DNA of 64,000 nt from assembly GCF_958979055.1 (NCBI RefSeq), contig NC_084887.1:33644620-33708619 (forward strand), in the 5' to 3' direction. The stretch comes from Alnus glutinosa. Its lineage: Eukaryota; Streptophyta; Magnoliopsida; Fagales; Betulaceae. The notes below the pieces were generated by a model. The model saw only the letters and a program-made list of their open reading frames with translations. It was not told the origin of the DNA and ran no database searches. Both the position numbers and the translations under genes were made by a program. Positions 10,681 to 24,288 of this stretch are shown piece after piece; within the stretch, counting starts at the first letter, position 1, and the number at the start of each line of letters is the position of its first letter.

Positions 10681-11354
10681 CTCTTTTTTTTGAAAAAAAA
10701 AATTAAAAAAAAAATAAAAAATAGTGTTTGTTTTGGAAAATCTAGTTTGTTTCCATTTGAATAGGTATTCCTCTCATTTTTTTTAAAAGAATAGGTATTC
10801 CTCTTCGTAAGGAAATATGTATTCCAATGAAAATAACTATTCCAAATAATAGATTCCTACTAAACATAGTCATTCCATTCCAAGAGTCTATTCCGCAAAC
10901 CAAACGAGCCCTAATTTATAAAATGCTGGCAATACAACTGCAACCTCACATTGGAGAGTAAGGCATCATCTATAAGACTATTATCTCCGATTAAAACACA
11001 AAAGGATAAGTACTGCTGTGGCATGATTAGAGAATCCATGCGAAGTCATCCTTGATGGTCAAAAGCATATTTGGGTGGAACTATAGCCCTTTCACCAGAT
11101 AATCTAAGCATCTTTATTCATGACTAAGGTTCAAACATGGTGACTGGTAAGCCATGGCAAAATTGCGAGGTAACCAAGAACCACTTTTGTTCACAAGTAA
11201 AAGCCGGACACCTCGGATCATTTATTACATAATTTTATTTGAACTACACCTTGCTCCCAGCATTTTACTCTACCTAGTGAAAAGATGAACAGACCAAAAG
11301 AAAGTACACTATGTACCAATACTATTTCTTACCACTCCGTATACACATACGCTT

Positions 11355-14300
11355 CTACTGCAATTGGACAGGTTCAATGTTCCATATGTCCTTGGCATAC
11401 TCGCGGATGGTTCTGTCACTGCTGAACTTGTATGAACCCGCTGTATTCAAGATCGACATTTTTGTCCATTTCTGATATTAGGCACAAATAACACTACCAA
11501 ATTAGAATGACTTAGAATTGTGAATGCATGTATAGATATAAGAGGCATCTCAATATAGATAAATTTTAGTATCAGAAGCAATGTGAACGGCCACCAACTA
11601 TTTGCAATAATTGAGTGAATATTCCACAATTCTATGAGATATGTTAGAATATTAATTAAATGATTAAATTCATAATTTCTCATCAGCTCAAGTTTTTGGA
11701 ATAATTAAGTGATTTAACATGAAATCATAGCAGAAGTCTTAAGTTCAAAACTTGATTCTACAGTTTATTCACATTTTAGCACGTTGAACCTAAGAGAGTT
11801 TGAATCCACACGTGAGAATGAATGTTAGAATGTTAATTAAATTATTAAATTCATCTTTCTCATCGGCTTAAGTTTTTGGGATAGCTAGAAGCTTTAACTG
11901 TTTGAGTTGGATATGCTTGATGGATGAGCCACATAAGGATTTTACATGCTGGAAAATTCTTAAAATTTTGTAGATGGAAGCAAATACACATTCAAATGGA
12001 CACTGTAGATTAAAAATGGAATAGTGTACTTCCTCCGTGAATTTTGGTTGCACAGATTTCTTTAACAAACTGCATAATATTTGCACATAGAACTCACCTT
12101 TTGGTCTTGATATGCTTCATCAACCTCCTCTTGGCATTCTATGTAGCTGGGGAAGTCCTTGCCCACAAGGAAATAATCAGCAAGGCCAAAACCTTCATTT
12201 CCTTCCAAAGATCCCATCAGTTCATCATAGTTGTTAGACCCAAAAGCACCACTTCTGACAAATTCTTTGACTTCCTCAAAACGTGGATCCGGAACAAACT
12301 ACATCAAGACCCAAGAGTTCAGCGAGGTTAAAATTGCATTAGGAGTACCCAAGACAAGAATAATAGAAGCAATAATTTTCTTTTTCTCTTTTCAATTTTC
12401 AGCTTCTCTTTACAATGAAGAATTGTATATTTACCGCCAAACCCATCAGCCTAGCAATCATCACTATTATACAGTACCCTAGAAACAATTTGACAGGTTC
12501 AGTAGCAAAAGAACAAAACAAAAGTGATCATTTGCTCATAAGGGCATACCTTCCCCTCAGCTCTTTCTTTCCTGAGCCCAGCAATCTCGTGAGCTTTGGC
12601 ACCAAAGAGGAAAAAGTTGTCCTGTCCAACCTCTTCTCTTATTTCAACATTCGCACCATCCAGGGTCCCAATCAGAAGGCAGCCATTCATCGCAAACTTC
12701 ATATTGCTAGTTCCGCTGGCCTCCATCCCAGCAGTACTACAGAGAGAAAGGGGAGGAAGAAAGAGAATGTCAGTTTTATGAAAGCGTTATCTAACACAAT
12801 TAACTAATACATAAAGACTTCAGCAAATCATTCTTCACTTCCACATATTCTCATCGCAATTCAAAAAGTTACTACTCGATATGAAGATATGAAAAATAAT
12901 AATATACAAAATGGTTGTCTCTGCAGCAGAAGGCTTCAACATCTCTTGAATAGGCATTTCCAGCAATAATTAATGAAATATTTTGGCCGTAACAGTACAT
13001 ATTCTAAGTCTTTATTCTAATTGTACTGATATGACATTATTGCGTTTGGAACTGCCAAACAATACCAAGCAACACCTCTGGAAACATTCCCACAGACCTC
13101 CAACTAATTGGTTTTTGTTTTGGTATTACTACTGAAACACTGGACATAATAGGATGTGAAGAAAGAACCCAAATTCTCTGCATCAGTATCAAAGTACTAG
13201 AATCAGACTGAGAATTAACTTGAACAAGCATTTTGCAAAATCTTAGCACCCTTAACCTCAGTTTAACGCTAATTATTCATGCTTTCCACCATTTATCTAC
13301 TATGCACCTTTCAAGCATTGTAGAATACTGGTAAAGAAAAAAATCTAGATAACTTCATTGCATATTAATCAGAGCCCAGCTCCAGCCAATGGTAGACCAC
13401 CTAAAGCTCGCCCAAAAATCAATTTCAGGCCTCAAATTGAGAGGGTTTTGCCTGGGCTCAATAAAGCACAGGCCATCTAATATTTAGACAAAAGAGGCCG
13501 CATTTTGCCTAGCCTGATCCCAAGCATCAACCATCTATTACAAACACAAATAGTGGGACAAGTTTGAGACCAACTCCTAGTTCTGTTCGTCCATTTACCA
13601 TAGGCAGCAAATACAAGCTACACAACCAAGAGACAAACAAAGCAAGATAACCATATCAAGAATGAAAGTTAAATACCTTATATGTTGTGATAGCTCACTT
13701 GCAGGAATAAGCAATTCGGCAACACTAACGTTGTAATCAGGGACAAAAACAACCTAATATAAACAAACAAGACTATGAGCTTTGGGCGTGATACACAAAC
13801 TCTGACATTGTAATCAGAGACAAAGACACAAACAATAGTTTAATCTTTATAATCACTCATGCAAAGGAATTTGCAGCAAGCAACTGATACAAATTCCAAG
13901 AGAGAAATTTGAGTTCTTTCACAAATCCAATTTAAATAAATTGAAGTCAATAATTTGACTCTAAATTGATCTACAGATCGAATCTGATAGAGATGTACTG
14001 ATATGTGCCAGAAGGTAGGATCCAACTTGACTAAACAGTGTAAAGACATGTCACCTCACCTCTCAAGCATCAAGAGAAACCTTGTTATATTGCAATATGT
14101 ACCACTATTTAATACAAAGAGATACCTCTATGACATAGACAAAACCCTTATTTTGATTACTGCCAAAAACCTAGAGAACTTACCAATTAAATTCCGGTAA
14201 CTATGATGCGAGACTCTTAATGAGAAAAAGTCAGCCAAGTTGTTAATCATATAATACTTAGAGCTAACTTTTTGACAGAGATTCAGTGTATGATGACTTT

Positions 14301-17300
14301 ACACAGAATACATTATCAAGATTAAGCATCAAAGCCACCCATACCTTCAGTAAGTCACCTATTTCAGGATCATGGTTAACTGTAGCCCCAACATCAGTGA
14401 TAAATTTCACAATTCTCTTGGCTTGCACATACGTAGAAAACGCTTTTCCTCCAAATATACAAACTCGCGGAACAAACTTTGCTTTCCTTTCTGCCGCACT
14501 CATTTCTTTCATCTTCTTGTAGCGGAAAACAATTCCCAAGATATTCAATAGTTGCCTCTTGTATTCATGGATGCGCTTCACCTAAAAAGAATTAATCCAT
14601 TTTGCAGTTCACCATGCTATGCAAGAAAAATGGACTTTGGAAAAGGAACAGGAAAAATAGAGTTAAAATTTGTCGTAGCCACAAACCACAAACCTGCACC
14701 AAACTGGCTTAGAACTTGAAAAATCTATGGTTAATTTACAAGCCTTTGTAGGCATTCATTTATTTTTTTCTACAGACATACATAATTTTGCAAAGACATC
14801 AATCCAGTCCGCAAAGAAAACTTATCATGAACACGAATCATGAGCTAAAGCAGTGGTTGGAGCATTTAGATAAACTTTCTTCTTAATTGTCAACCACTTC
14901 TATGTCATCTATAATTTGCCAGAGTCGTCATCTAGAGATGGTATATGGAATTTAACATAACCTAGTCTTCCTTCATTCTGTTAATTTTTCCTACTTTCAT
15001 CTAATGGTGAGCTATTAGATATTCCCACAGTTTCTTTTCACATTCTTCGAAATAGAAGAATTCAGAGGCAAGAAAATTACCTGAATATCAAACATTGCAT
15101 CAGGACTGACAGAATATCCTGTTTTCTCTTTGAGGAATGATATAACTTTCATCTTATTGCTCCTTTTTGCTGCCCTCCACTGTGTATGAAGATCTTCATT
15201 ATCTGCAAACTATTAGTAGTCACAATCCTCTGATCAGTAGGTATCATGGGAGCCGCAAAACTAAAATTATCAATTACATACTTATTACATATCTTCTCTG
15301 CATATAGAGCAAAATGGATAGAGAATGCTTGAAAATTCAAAATACAGGCTTTAAATTCTGGATAGCTCATGTAAATAAACAAAGAAGACGGCTTTCACTC
15401 CAAATGTTGCAATGCCTTGTATAGAAAAGGATGAGATGTTAGATATAGACTTCGATTCAGTATTTTCTAAGGCAGATAAGAAAACGTGTAGGGCTTAGTT
15501 GAGTTGAGTTGAGATAAGAAAAGACATGGACTCAGCAAGGTATTTTGGGCAAAGTGCAGTCAAAGTGCCATTTCTGAGACACAGTGATACTGGATTTCTT
15601 AAGAGTACAATTTTTCTTCTTCAATGTGTACCACAAAATTAGGGGTTACTTAGGCTGTACAACATGGATGCTCTCATTGGCGGACCTATATGGGGGCTAG
15701 GGGGGGCCTTGGCCCCCCCAACCCCCAAAATTTCCCCAAAAAAAAAAAAAAAATCTATATGTATATTAAATTTTACCTTAAATTTTGTTTATTTTTTTAG
15801 TTTGCCCCCTCAAAATTTTTTTCTTTCAATTTGGCCCCCTCATATTTACAAGGCTGGATCCGCCACTGGATGCTCTGCTCATTTTGAAATTTACATGTCA
15901 TGGAAAACCATATCAAGAAATTATTTATGAATCTTCAAGTGTGTGCAATAAGACTCCTCTCTTTTTGCTGGCACATGCCTATTGGGTGCAAGCTTGAAAA
16001 GAGCCAAGGAGGTGCATATTCTATATCCATACCCATGTTGTGTCTCGTCCAACTTTAGCCTATCGAAATGCAAATTATAAATAGAAGTAAAGAGAAACCA
16101 TGTAAAAAAATTAAACACAAATTAGAATCTGTTTCAGTAGTCAAGAGTTACGATCCACCAAGGAGACAGTTTTACCAGCAAGAAATTCGGTTATGGTGGA
16201 TTACCTTTCGTAACTCTCCCAGTTTTTCAGTATTTAGGACCCAGTCTTCTGAGCCAGTCCAGTCAGTTATTATTTTACTTAGATCTGGATTGCAGAAGCT
16301 GATCCACCTTCTAGGCGTCACCCCATTTGTCTTATTTTGAAATTTCTCAGGCCACAACTGCCAAAATTATAGCATAGAGATGATATAAGCATATTTCACA
16401 ATATAATAGACATCGACTGAATATCCTAGCTATTTTTCAGAATCATTAACTGCATTATATATGATCAAAGAAAAGGGGTAAGAAAATAAGCTATCAACAT
16501 GTTTACCTTAAAAAATGAACTAAATACTTCCTCCTTTACTATTTCACTATGTATCTCAGCAACCCCATTTACTGCATGACCTCCCACAACACAAAGATTA
16601 GCCATACGAACCATCTTTGGTGGTTCTGGTACTGGTTCAGGCAATGCCATTTTCTTTTTCTGAATGCCTTTCTCTTCAGATCCATCTTCTTCATCAACAG
16701 GTTCAACTGCTTCTTCATCAACAGGTTCAACTGCTTCTTCACCAACAGGTTCAACTGCTTCTTCACCAACAGGTTCAACTGCTTCTTCAGACTTTTCAAG
16801 TTCCTCACTGGGTACAACAACAGGGCTTTCCTTGGGCTTGACAAGTAAATCCGCTAAGGCAGCAGGGAGATCAACATTTTCTAATATTCTCATCTCCTTC
16901 AATTTTTTCTCCAATAATTCAGAATCTGCTGTTCCATACTCAGACACTATGGTTTGAATAAGCTGGAAAACGTGAAATGGATAGGAATCAGGACAAGTAT
17001 AGATAAGTTCTACCAGTAAAACAGATTTGGTTATGCATATAATCCAGCATTACCTCTTCATCAATCATTTTTATGATCTCAACATGTCGAGGTAGCAGTT
17101 TCTCCATAAGTTCTAAACTCCATTTCTCCAATGCCTCAGGAAGAACAGTATGATTTGTATATGCTACAGTTCTAGCACACAGGTTGCAGAATGTGAGAAA
17201 TAAAAGTTGCTAAATTTGAGCCTGTATTAAGCAGAGATCTTCAGTAAAACATCAAAAAGTAAAGGGTCAGAAAACGTTCAAAGAATCTAGCAGGAAATTA

Positions 17301-20300
17301 TGCTTCTTTTTTTTTTTTCTTTTTTAATTATTCAGATGGAAACATGGGTTAAGCCAACCAATTGGAACCTGTGTGAGAGCGCAGAAGTGCAGTTTTTCCA
17401 CTTACTATGATCTGGTTTCCCTAGCTTGTTCATTACAATGGAAACATTTACCACACTCATCCCTTCCTAAAATGTCCCGGATGTTATATTAAAGGTGACC
17501 TTTACTTTGTGAAAAAGCATACAAGTAATATAGCAAATTAACGTAAAAAATCACTTTTAGAAATTGGACATGTATTTTGAGATATCCCAAAAAGAAAAAC
17601 AAGACATTTAAATTGAGACAGGAGAAATGGTATATACAAAAATTCTCTAAATAACATCTGCTAGTACAGAGTGCAATCAACATATAAAGTAACTCATTGA
17701 TGCGTGCATGTACAACAGCAATAGTGTATACCTCTGGGTGATATTCCAGGCCTCTTTCCAGCTTAAACCCTTCAAATCTATCAAAATTCTCATCAGCTCT
17801 GGGATACAGAGGGTTGGGTGAGTATCATTCATCTGTACTGCAACCTTCTTAGGAAACTCGTCCCATTTCACATTTGCTCCAGATCTTCTCTCGAAACGTG
17901 CAATCATATCTTGGAGAGATGCCGAACATAAAGTGTATTGTTGCTTCAAACGAAGGACCTTCCCCTCCATTGATTCATCCCCAGGGTAGAGAATATAACA
18001 AATCTGATATTAAAACAAATCACTATAAGAGCCATCCTTTCTACCAGTTGCAGTTAACATAGTGCTAAAAATGAAGAAAACATCTCAAATTAGGAATTAC
18101 TGGTGATCAAGATCACACACGACATACAGATACTGGGTATCATCTCTAAGGAAGTGCATCCACAATGCCCCCCCCCCCCCCCCAAGAAACAAAGAAAATG
18201 ATAACCTTAGAATTGCAAGGTAAAAGATAAAGACTCAATATTCTCTATTCCAACACTATTTCCCAACTTCAGAATCTCCAGAAAATGTATGGCCCCAAAC
18301 TATATTTGTTGTTAAAGTTTTAAAAGAAGTGAGCTGATAGTAGTCAAGATCATTATAAAAAGAATAAAAAAAAAAAAAAAGCTTATGCATCCAAACCTTC
18401 TCAGCATTTGTTAGGGCCTCATATGCTTTGGTGTGCTCTCCGGCGTTAAAAGCATACAAGTCAAAATCTTTTGACAGAGCTTTGGTCGACCAAAGTCGCA
18501 GGTTGATGGTGGTTTTAGTTTTATATCCTGGTATTGGAACATCATAGGCAACAGCAATTATATCTTCTCCTCCAATCCAGTGACTTTTTCCATCTGATCC
18601 TGAGACAACGTTGCCATAAAATTTTACAGGATATGAGACATCATTTCTCACAATTTCCCAGGGATTGCCCATCTACAAGGAGAAACCATAATTAACTGAA
18701 AGAATAATGAACCCAACCAGAATAGTAAGACATAATGCCACTGCTAAAAGGCACTTGAAGTGTAAGAAATTAAGCAGAAATCAGGCATACCTCCAGCCAA
18801 TCTTCAGCAACTTCCTCCTGCCCATCTTTCGTAATCCGCTGTTTAAACAAGCCATACTTGTATCTAAGTCCATAACCCCATGCTGGGTAATTTAATGTTG
18901 CCAAAGAGTCCAGAAAACAGGAGGCAAGGCGCCCAAGACCCCCATTACCAAGTGCAGCATCAGGCTCCTATAATAAGTCAACCAAAGAAATTAGCTGCCA
19001 TGACACATACGTGTACACTTTTCATAAAAATGCATTCAGGTAAGAAAAAATGCTAAGCATACAACTCTTTTACAACTTTTGACACGTGTCAGCTTGTGAT
19101 TGGAAAGTGTTAAATGTTACAACTTCTGGCTCTAATCACAATTGTCACACGTGTTTACTTTCTCCCAACAACCATAGTTGGTTTACATCTGATATAGCGA
19201 AGTATTTTAAAATGAAAGGAAATCACATAAGTAAGCAACCTGACCTGGGAAGCCACATGTTCTAATTTGTGTCCAAGCTTTCTCAAAGCCTCTGCATAAG
19301 CACCAGTGAGCTCTAAATTACCAATTGCATTTAACAGCGCTCTACCCTACAAAAATCAAACGTTAGGGAACAATAACATCCTGCAAGTAGAAGATGATAA
19401 AAATGTATTATTGATGTGGGAATCAATGCAGAAGACCCCAAGACAAACCTGTAGAAATTCCATTGACAAATAGTATGCTTGCTTTGCATTCAAATTTTCG
19501 TGATAATCATATGTTGCATTCCAATTAATAATGAGAGCATCACGAACAGTTTGTGCAGTTGCAAAGAAAGCCTTTGGAAGCTCAAACCGCTCTGGAGAAA
19601 ACAATGGGGTGAACTCTGCATGGTACTTGATACTTGAGGCAAGAGATGCAGCATCCGGTTTGAATGAAGTGTGAGTGATTGGAGCTTCTAAATCAAAACA
19701 CGAATGATAATCATCAAATATGGTGTAGAACACCAAAAGTACTATAGCATTAATATATGAAAACTTCATAGGAATCTCCTTCCAAATCTCTCTCACACAC
19801 GAATGAAGAGAGTTTTCATAATGATTGTTATATAATAGTTCTGTCACTTTCAGTTCCCTCTTAGGCCTTAGCCCCCTCCCACCTCCCGAAAAAGTAACTT
19901 ACATTCCCAACGACTAATCACATATTTTCACCTCAGCATCATAAAGGGATCCGAACACACCAGTAGCTCAACTTAACATTAAGCCAGTTTTATTTGGTGA
20001 TTTTCAATAATTGACCCATAAACTCCTTTTCAAAAACATCCTCAATTGCATAGACACGTCAAATGAGTTTGGTTGGAACAAGATAGTTGAGATCATCAAA
20101 TAGCATGACTTCTGATAGACAAACAAATGGTGAGTCCCAGTCCTTTCTTGATGCTAACAAGGCAAAATGTCAATAATTATACACGATATTACCAAACCTA
20201 GCTTGGTAGAGGACACAAAATTCATATTCATTTCCATTAGAAGAGAAATGTCCCATACAGGTCACTAAATACATGGCCGTCATTCACATCATAGCAAAGT

Positions 20301-20877
20301 TGACCACCATCACAAGAAATTATTAGGTGTACATATAACCATCATTTATGTGAGAGAAGAGGACTGCTCTGTGACCATTTACTTGCCTACCATCGTATAC
20401 ATGCATAGCATCTCTCCTCTCTATCTCTCTCTCGTGCGCCTAGCTTCCAATAACCAATAAATACTCAAAAAAAAAAAAGCTTAATTTAAAAAATAAATAA
20501 AAAATAAAAGTAAAAGAAGAATTTAATCATTAAAGAGAGGTACAGTATAAAATCAGGTTCGAACACCGCTAAATCATCATCAGTTATCACGAAAACTTAA
20601 ACATATAATCATTTAATTAATATTCTAACAAAAACAGCCGGAAATGGAGGAAATTCCGACCTCCTTCGGTGATCGGATCCTTCAGTTTCTGCTTCGTCTC
20701 TCCGGATACGTTCTTCACTGAGAAACACCGCCTCGAAGGCCGCGAACTCAAGGTCCTGATCGACAACATCTTTGATCCGATGCTTCTAGAACCGAACCCG
20801 AACACTGTAGCTAGAGAATTGCATTGCGTCAATGCCTCTGGCCGAGTCGGCGTTGCAGAGAATTGCGAAGCTGCCAT
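11355..20877 (-). CDS. PHS1: Plastidial alpha-1,4-glucan (starch) phosphorylase, L-type, 15 exons
   Basis: Phosphorolysis of alpha-1,4-glucans to glucose-1-phosphate in plastids. Exons, 5' to 3' on the minus strand: 20877-20661, 19687-19449, 19346-19245, 18967-18791, 18672-18397, 18003-17732, 17171-17054, 16962-16507, 16357-16205, 15209-15081, 14581-14345, 13753-13677, 12736-12550, 12298-12098 and 11471-11355. All have GT/AG borders and consistent phases, giving 985 aa. Exon 1 encodes a Ser/Arg-rich transit-peptide-like N-terminus. Family landmarks are [49 protein letters not shown] and the PLP site [14 protein letters not shown] (Lys about 831, exon 13). Exon 8 contains the acidic insertion that marks the plastidial L form, here with EEAVEPV repeats. 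Cytosolic forms lack this insertion and the transit peptide. Intron 9 carries a hAT-like MITE. No coding lesion was found. Confidence 0.97.
15675..15868. mobile_element. hAT-like MITE, 194 bp, in intron 9 of the phosphorylase gene
   Basis: Ends CATTGGCGGACC and GATCCGCCACTG are inverted repeats with one or two mismatches. The exact 8-bp target duplication GATGCTCT lies at 15667-15674 and 15869-15876. The interior has the same GGGGGGCCTTGGCCCCCC block and A-rich centre as the element at 5930-6138, so both belong to one non-autonomous family. Confidence 0.92.
16684..16796 (-). repeat. Four-copy 24-bp coding repeat in the phosphorylase L78-type insertion
   Basis: Four near-identical 24-nt units encode [32 protein letters not shown] within exon 8. 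The 24-nt period keeps frame. It lies in the acidic, flexible insertion that interrupts the catalytic fold of L-type phosphorylases. Confidence 0.9.
18169..18183. repeat. Poly(C) run
   Basis: About 14 consecutive C in a phosphorylase intron. The length is prone to sequencing error. Confidence 0.9.
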
Positions 20878-22499
20878 TGCTCTCTCACTCGATCAGATCC
20901 CAGTGAGACTGAGAGTGAGTGTGAGACTCTATGACTTCTTATCCTTTTCGCAAGCTCGTTCTCAATCTAAAAAAGTCGTTTCGAAAATGATAGAATCACG
21001 AGCCCACCCACTAATCTGTTAACAAAAGCTATAGCATTTTTATTTCGTGCAGTTGGATCTATGTGTATCCAATACAATCACTGAGTTGGCGGGCGTACAG
21101 TAGCCTCGTTTCAAACATCCACGTCCGCTTCAATCTAGTCAATGTTTCATTGGTTAAACTAATGTGCTCGTAGAATTTTTGTAATGGTTTTGACTGCAGG
21201 GGAGCCTTTTTGAAAGAAGATTTCCTAGGTAGGGGGATAAAAGATCGGGGAACAAGTGTTGCATTGTTTAATGGTTGGGTAATGCTAAACACCATGGACA
21301 CCGTCCACTTGTAGGGATTTTACTTGATGACGGTGACCGAGTTGAGAGAGGATTATTTGATAAGAAATGTTAAGGATATGAATAAGTTAAAGAGGATCAA
21401 AACAATTAATAAAAAAAATTATTATAGATATTAATAAATAAGTTTTACATTATTTTAATAAAATTTAATGTATAAAAGTTTATTACACGTAGAATTTCTC
21501 AATTTTTTATTAAGAGAAAGATATTAAATTATATGAAGCTTATACATTGGTGACTGTAGCATTTCTTTTGATTATCTGTTTGAAGAAAAATGCTAAGCGT
21601 AACAAATCTTTTATCAAAATATGAGTAATAAAATGATATGGAGCTTATTTATTGGAGATGATCAAAACAATTAATAAAAAATAAATGATACGGGTTTTAA
21701 TGAATAAGATTTACATCATTTGATATTCATTTTTTAGTATAATATTTGGATCAGGATCCTATCAAATTATTTGTTCGAATTTGAAATAATTCGGACAGGT
21801 GATGATGGTAAGAGACCATTTATTAAATTCGTCTGACCAAATAAAAATTGAGTTATCCAACTATTTATCCGGTCAAATAAATCTCATAAGTGATCTCTCG
21901 CAATCACTTACCCGAATTTTTTTAAATTCAAACAAATGATTTAAGACGATCATAGTCCATGACATTTGATACCCTAAATTTTCTAGTAGAAGTGCATCGC
22001 GGCGGCCGTGAAGTTTATGGTGGATACTACAAGATTAACGGTGATTGAGCAGAGTGTGCAAAGAGAGGATCATCGGTATCTTCTGGACTTGGTTGTATTC
22101 TTCTATTATTTTCAAAGATATCAAGTTCGATTTGTCTGCTAGCTACTTCTATCAAGTGGAATATGCTGAACCTCATCCATCACTGAAGGGTGATTGTGAA
22201 GGTAGGCCCTTCTGGAATGCGTATCAGGAAATAGCATCATTTCCTAATCAAATCAAATCAAATCAAATCAATTATATCTAATTTATAATCAATATTTAAA
22301 GTTAGAATATCTAAAAGTGTACTGAAACGGACTTTAGATAATATGAAATCATAAACACCAATAAATACACCGTTTGAAATTATAACTATAAAATTAATAC
22401 TATTCATTTTATTTGAAATGGAAAAAATCATTGTCCACTTATTAGAGGCTAAAATGAAATAATTGTTTATGTGAAATAGCTATTACACAAATAACTGTT
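20878..22499. other. Phosphorylase promoter side and gene-poor AT-rich DNA
   Basis: Immediately upstream of the phosphorylase start (20878-20960 on the plus strand) the sequence is GA/CT-rich, consistent with a 5' leader. Beyond that it is AT-rich. One imperfect direct repeat is visible: a GATCAAAACAATTAATAAAAAA-type block near 21395 and again near 21660, each followed by AATAAG.TTTACAT. Near 22045-22280 a short open frame shows no recognisable family. No gene is supported. Confidence 0.4.
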
Positions 22500-22905
22500 G
22501 ATTTACTAGGTAAATATTGAGTTGAATTTGTTTTTGAATAATAGTAAGAAGGCGTCGCAGCTTCACTCACTGACAATTGTCCCATTTGTTTCGGACCCAA
22601 CATTTGTAGAAGCTCTAGGGGCTTGGTATGCGTTATCTCTGTGTCAAACATAGGGCCTTAATCGTGTTATCTTGGAAGAGGACTCTTAGGTGGTAGTGTC
22701 AGCAATTAACAGGAATCTCCCTTGCTTGAGTAGTTATGGGCAGACTATTGAGGACACCCAATTATGTCTTCCGGAAGTTCAACCTTTTGAGGTGAGGCAT
22801 GTAAAGAGGGAGGCAAACCAAGCCGCCCATTTGTTGGCTAAATATGGTTTATGGTCACCGGTTAATCATGTTTGTGAAAAAAAAAAAGTAGTAAGAAGAG
22901 ATTGA
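22500..22905 (+). pseudogene. RNase H-like (RVT_3) fragment of a retroelement
   Basis: Pieces VEALGAWYALSLCQT, GLNRVILEEDS, VVVSAINRNLP, then FEVRHVKREANQAAHLLAKY follow the order of the RNase H-like domain found in plant LINEs and in stand-alone copies: the E.LA.W.AL helix, the V.LE.DS strand with its catalytic Asp, and the HV.RE.N..AH..A motif. Two in-frame stops interrupt it and there is no start codon. It is a non-functional remnant. Confidence 0.7.
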
Positions 22906-24059
22906 TGTGATATAAATTATAAAGTATAAATAATTTGTATGGAAAAGTAAAAAAGTTTTGTATTGTAGTTGACTTTTTTTTATTTGAATAATAATAAAAA
23001 AAATTATTGATACGATATAAAAGTGAAAATAAAAAATTAAAATATTTTAGAGTTAATTATTTTTAAAAGAAGTGAAAATAAAGAAATTGATGTAGCATGT
23101 TACCAAACACACCCACATACCACTCACCAGCTCCGCCTAATGATCTCTTGCCGGAAGCTAACGAGTCAACCTATCCTGAATTAATAGTGCCTATATTTGA
23201 ATTCTCCACATTGCATACCCATTTAGGCCCTTCCTGGCTAAATAAAATTTAGATAAGGAGTTCTAACATTCGGTTATTCCAATATTGTTTATTATCTTAG
23301 GTAGAGACAAGGTTCATTTTATTTATTTTCTATTCAATAAGGGGACATGAAACAAGGTTTATAAGATAACAAACAAACGAAATGGGGTGGGCTTCCTATC
23401 AACAATTAAAACCCAAACGGAAAAAGCAATACAAAGAAAGAAAGAAACAGTAGTAGGCAATGGATCAAAAATGATATGGGCATTTCTAATGGTCACACAA
23501 AGCGGTAAATAAGAACAAAATAACTTGGTTAGGAGTCTCAAGTGGTACAGACAACAACCACTGTCAAGTAGTTGTTACAAGGAAAGTACGGGATCCGTCG
23601 AGAAGTGACAAATGCCAACTATAAAAATCTATACTAAAATATCAAATCACATGAGATATGGGAGACAGCAACACATACAATACAAAAGCAGCAAAATACA
23701 AAGAAATATGCAAATATACATAAAAAATACAACAGAAAGGTAACAAAACACTAATAAACAACTGCAACGGCGGAGGATGGTAGTGGAGTCGAGAGCCATA
23801 GAGGCCACACACCAGCACATGGAGGGCAGACGATGATGCATAAGAGATCGACGGGAAGCAGGGAGGCTTAGGAGCAAAGTGGAGGCGCGCGTCTGAGGGC
23901 GGAACTAATGGAGGTTTACAAATCGGGCCTTAAAAAAACCAAATCATAAACCTCCACAAATCTAAAAACCACCCGGTGATCGAGGGGGAGAAGAAATTGG
24001 ATAGAGAACAGCAAGCAAAGGGCCAGAGGTTGAGATTGAGCTGCAAAGGTGTTGTTTTG

Positions 24060-24077
24060 AGAGAGAGAGAGAGAGAG
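24060..24077. repeat. (GA)n microsatellite
   Basis: Simple GA run in intergenic DNA. Confidence 0.9.
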
Positions 24078-24133
24078 GAAAAAAAAAATCTACGGAGTGA
24101 AAGAAAGACAAAAAAAAAATATGAAAATTGATT

Positions 24134-24288
24134 TTTTTACATCACATTACCTTACATCAACTCTATAGCAAGACACATAAAGTATGAGACCTATGCATGT
24201 GGGTCTCATATATGTGGATCTCATATACATAGATCTCACACCTAATGTATCTTGGTATAGAGTTGATGCAGAGTAATGTGATGTAGAA
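24134..24288. mobile_element. Palindromic MITE, about 155 bp
   Basis: The left arm TACATCACATTACCTTACAT..CAACTCTATAGCAAGA matches the reverse of the right arm (TACATCACATTACTCTGCAT..CAACTCTATACCAAGA) over about 36 bases with four mismatches. The inner part (GAGACC..GATCTCACAC) is also self-complementary. The target duplication could not be resolved because the flanks are T/A homopolymer. Confidence 0.65.

Larger units (their letters stand above)
10113..10911. mobile_element. PIF/Harbinger-like MITE (with nested insertions)
   Basis: Left terminus GGTCTCGTTTAGTTTGCGAA and right terminus, reversed, GGGCTCGTTTGGTTTGCGGA are inverted repeats. TAA flanks both ends (10110-10112 and 10912-10914), the 3-bp target typical of Harbinger/Tourist elements. 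Repeated ATTCC motifs fill the subterminal parts. Its 799-bp length is largely due to the element at 10209-10390 and a GC-rich block at about 10493-10680. Confidence 0.85.

Noticed and set aside
16549..16957. Ser/Thr/Gly-rich and Phe/Asn-rich frames on the plus strand
   Set aside because: They are antisense readings of the 24-bp repeat in phosphorylase exon 8.
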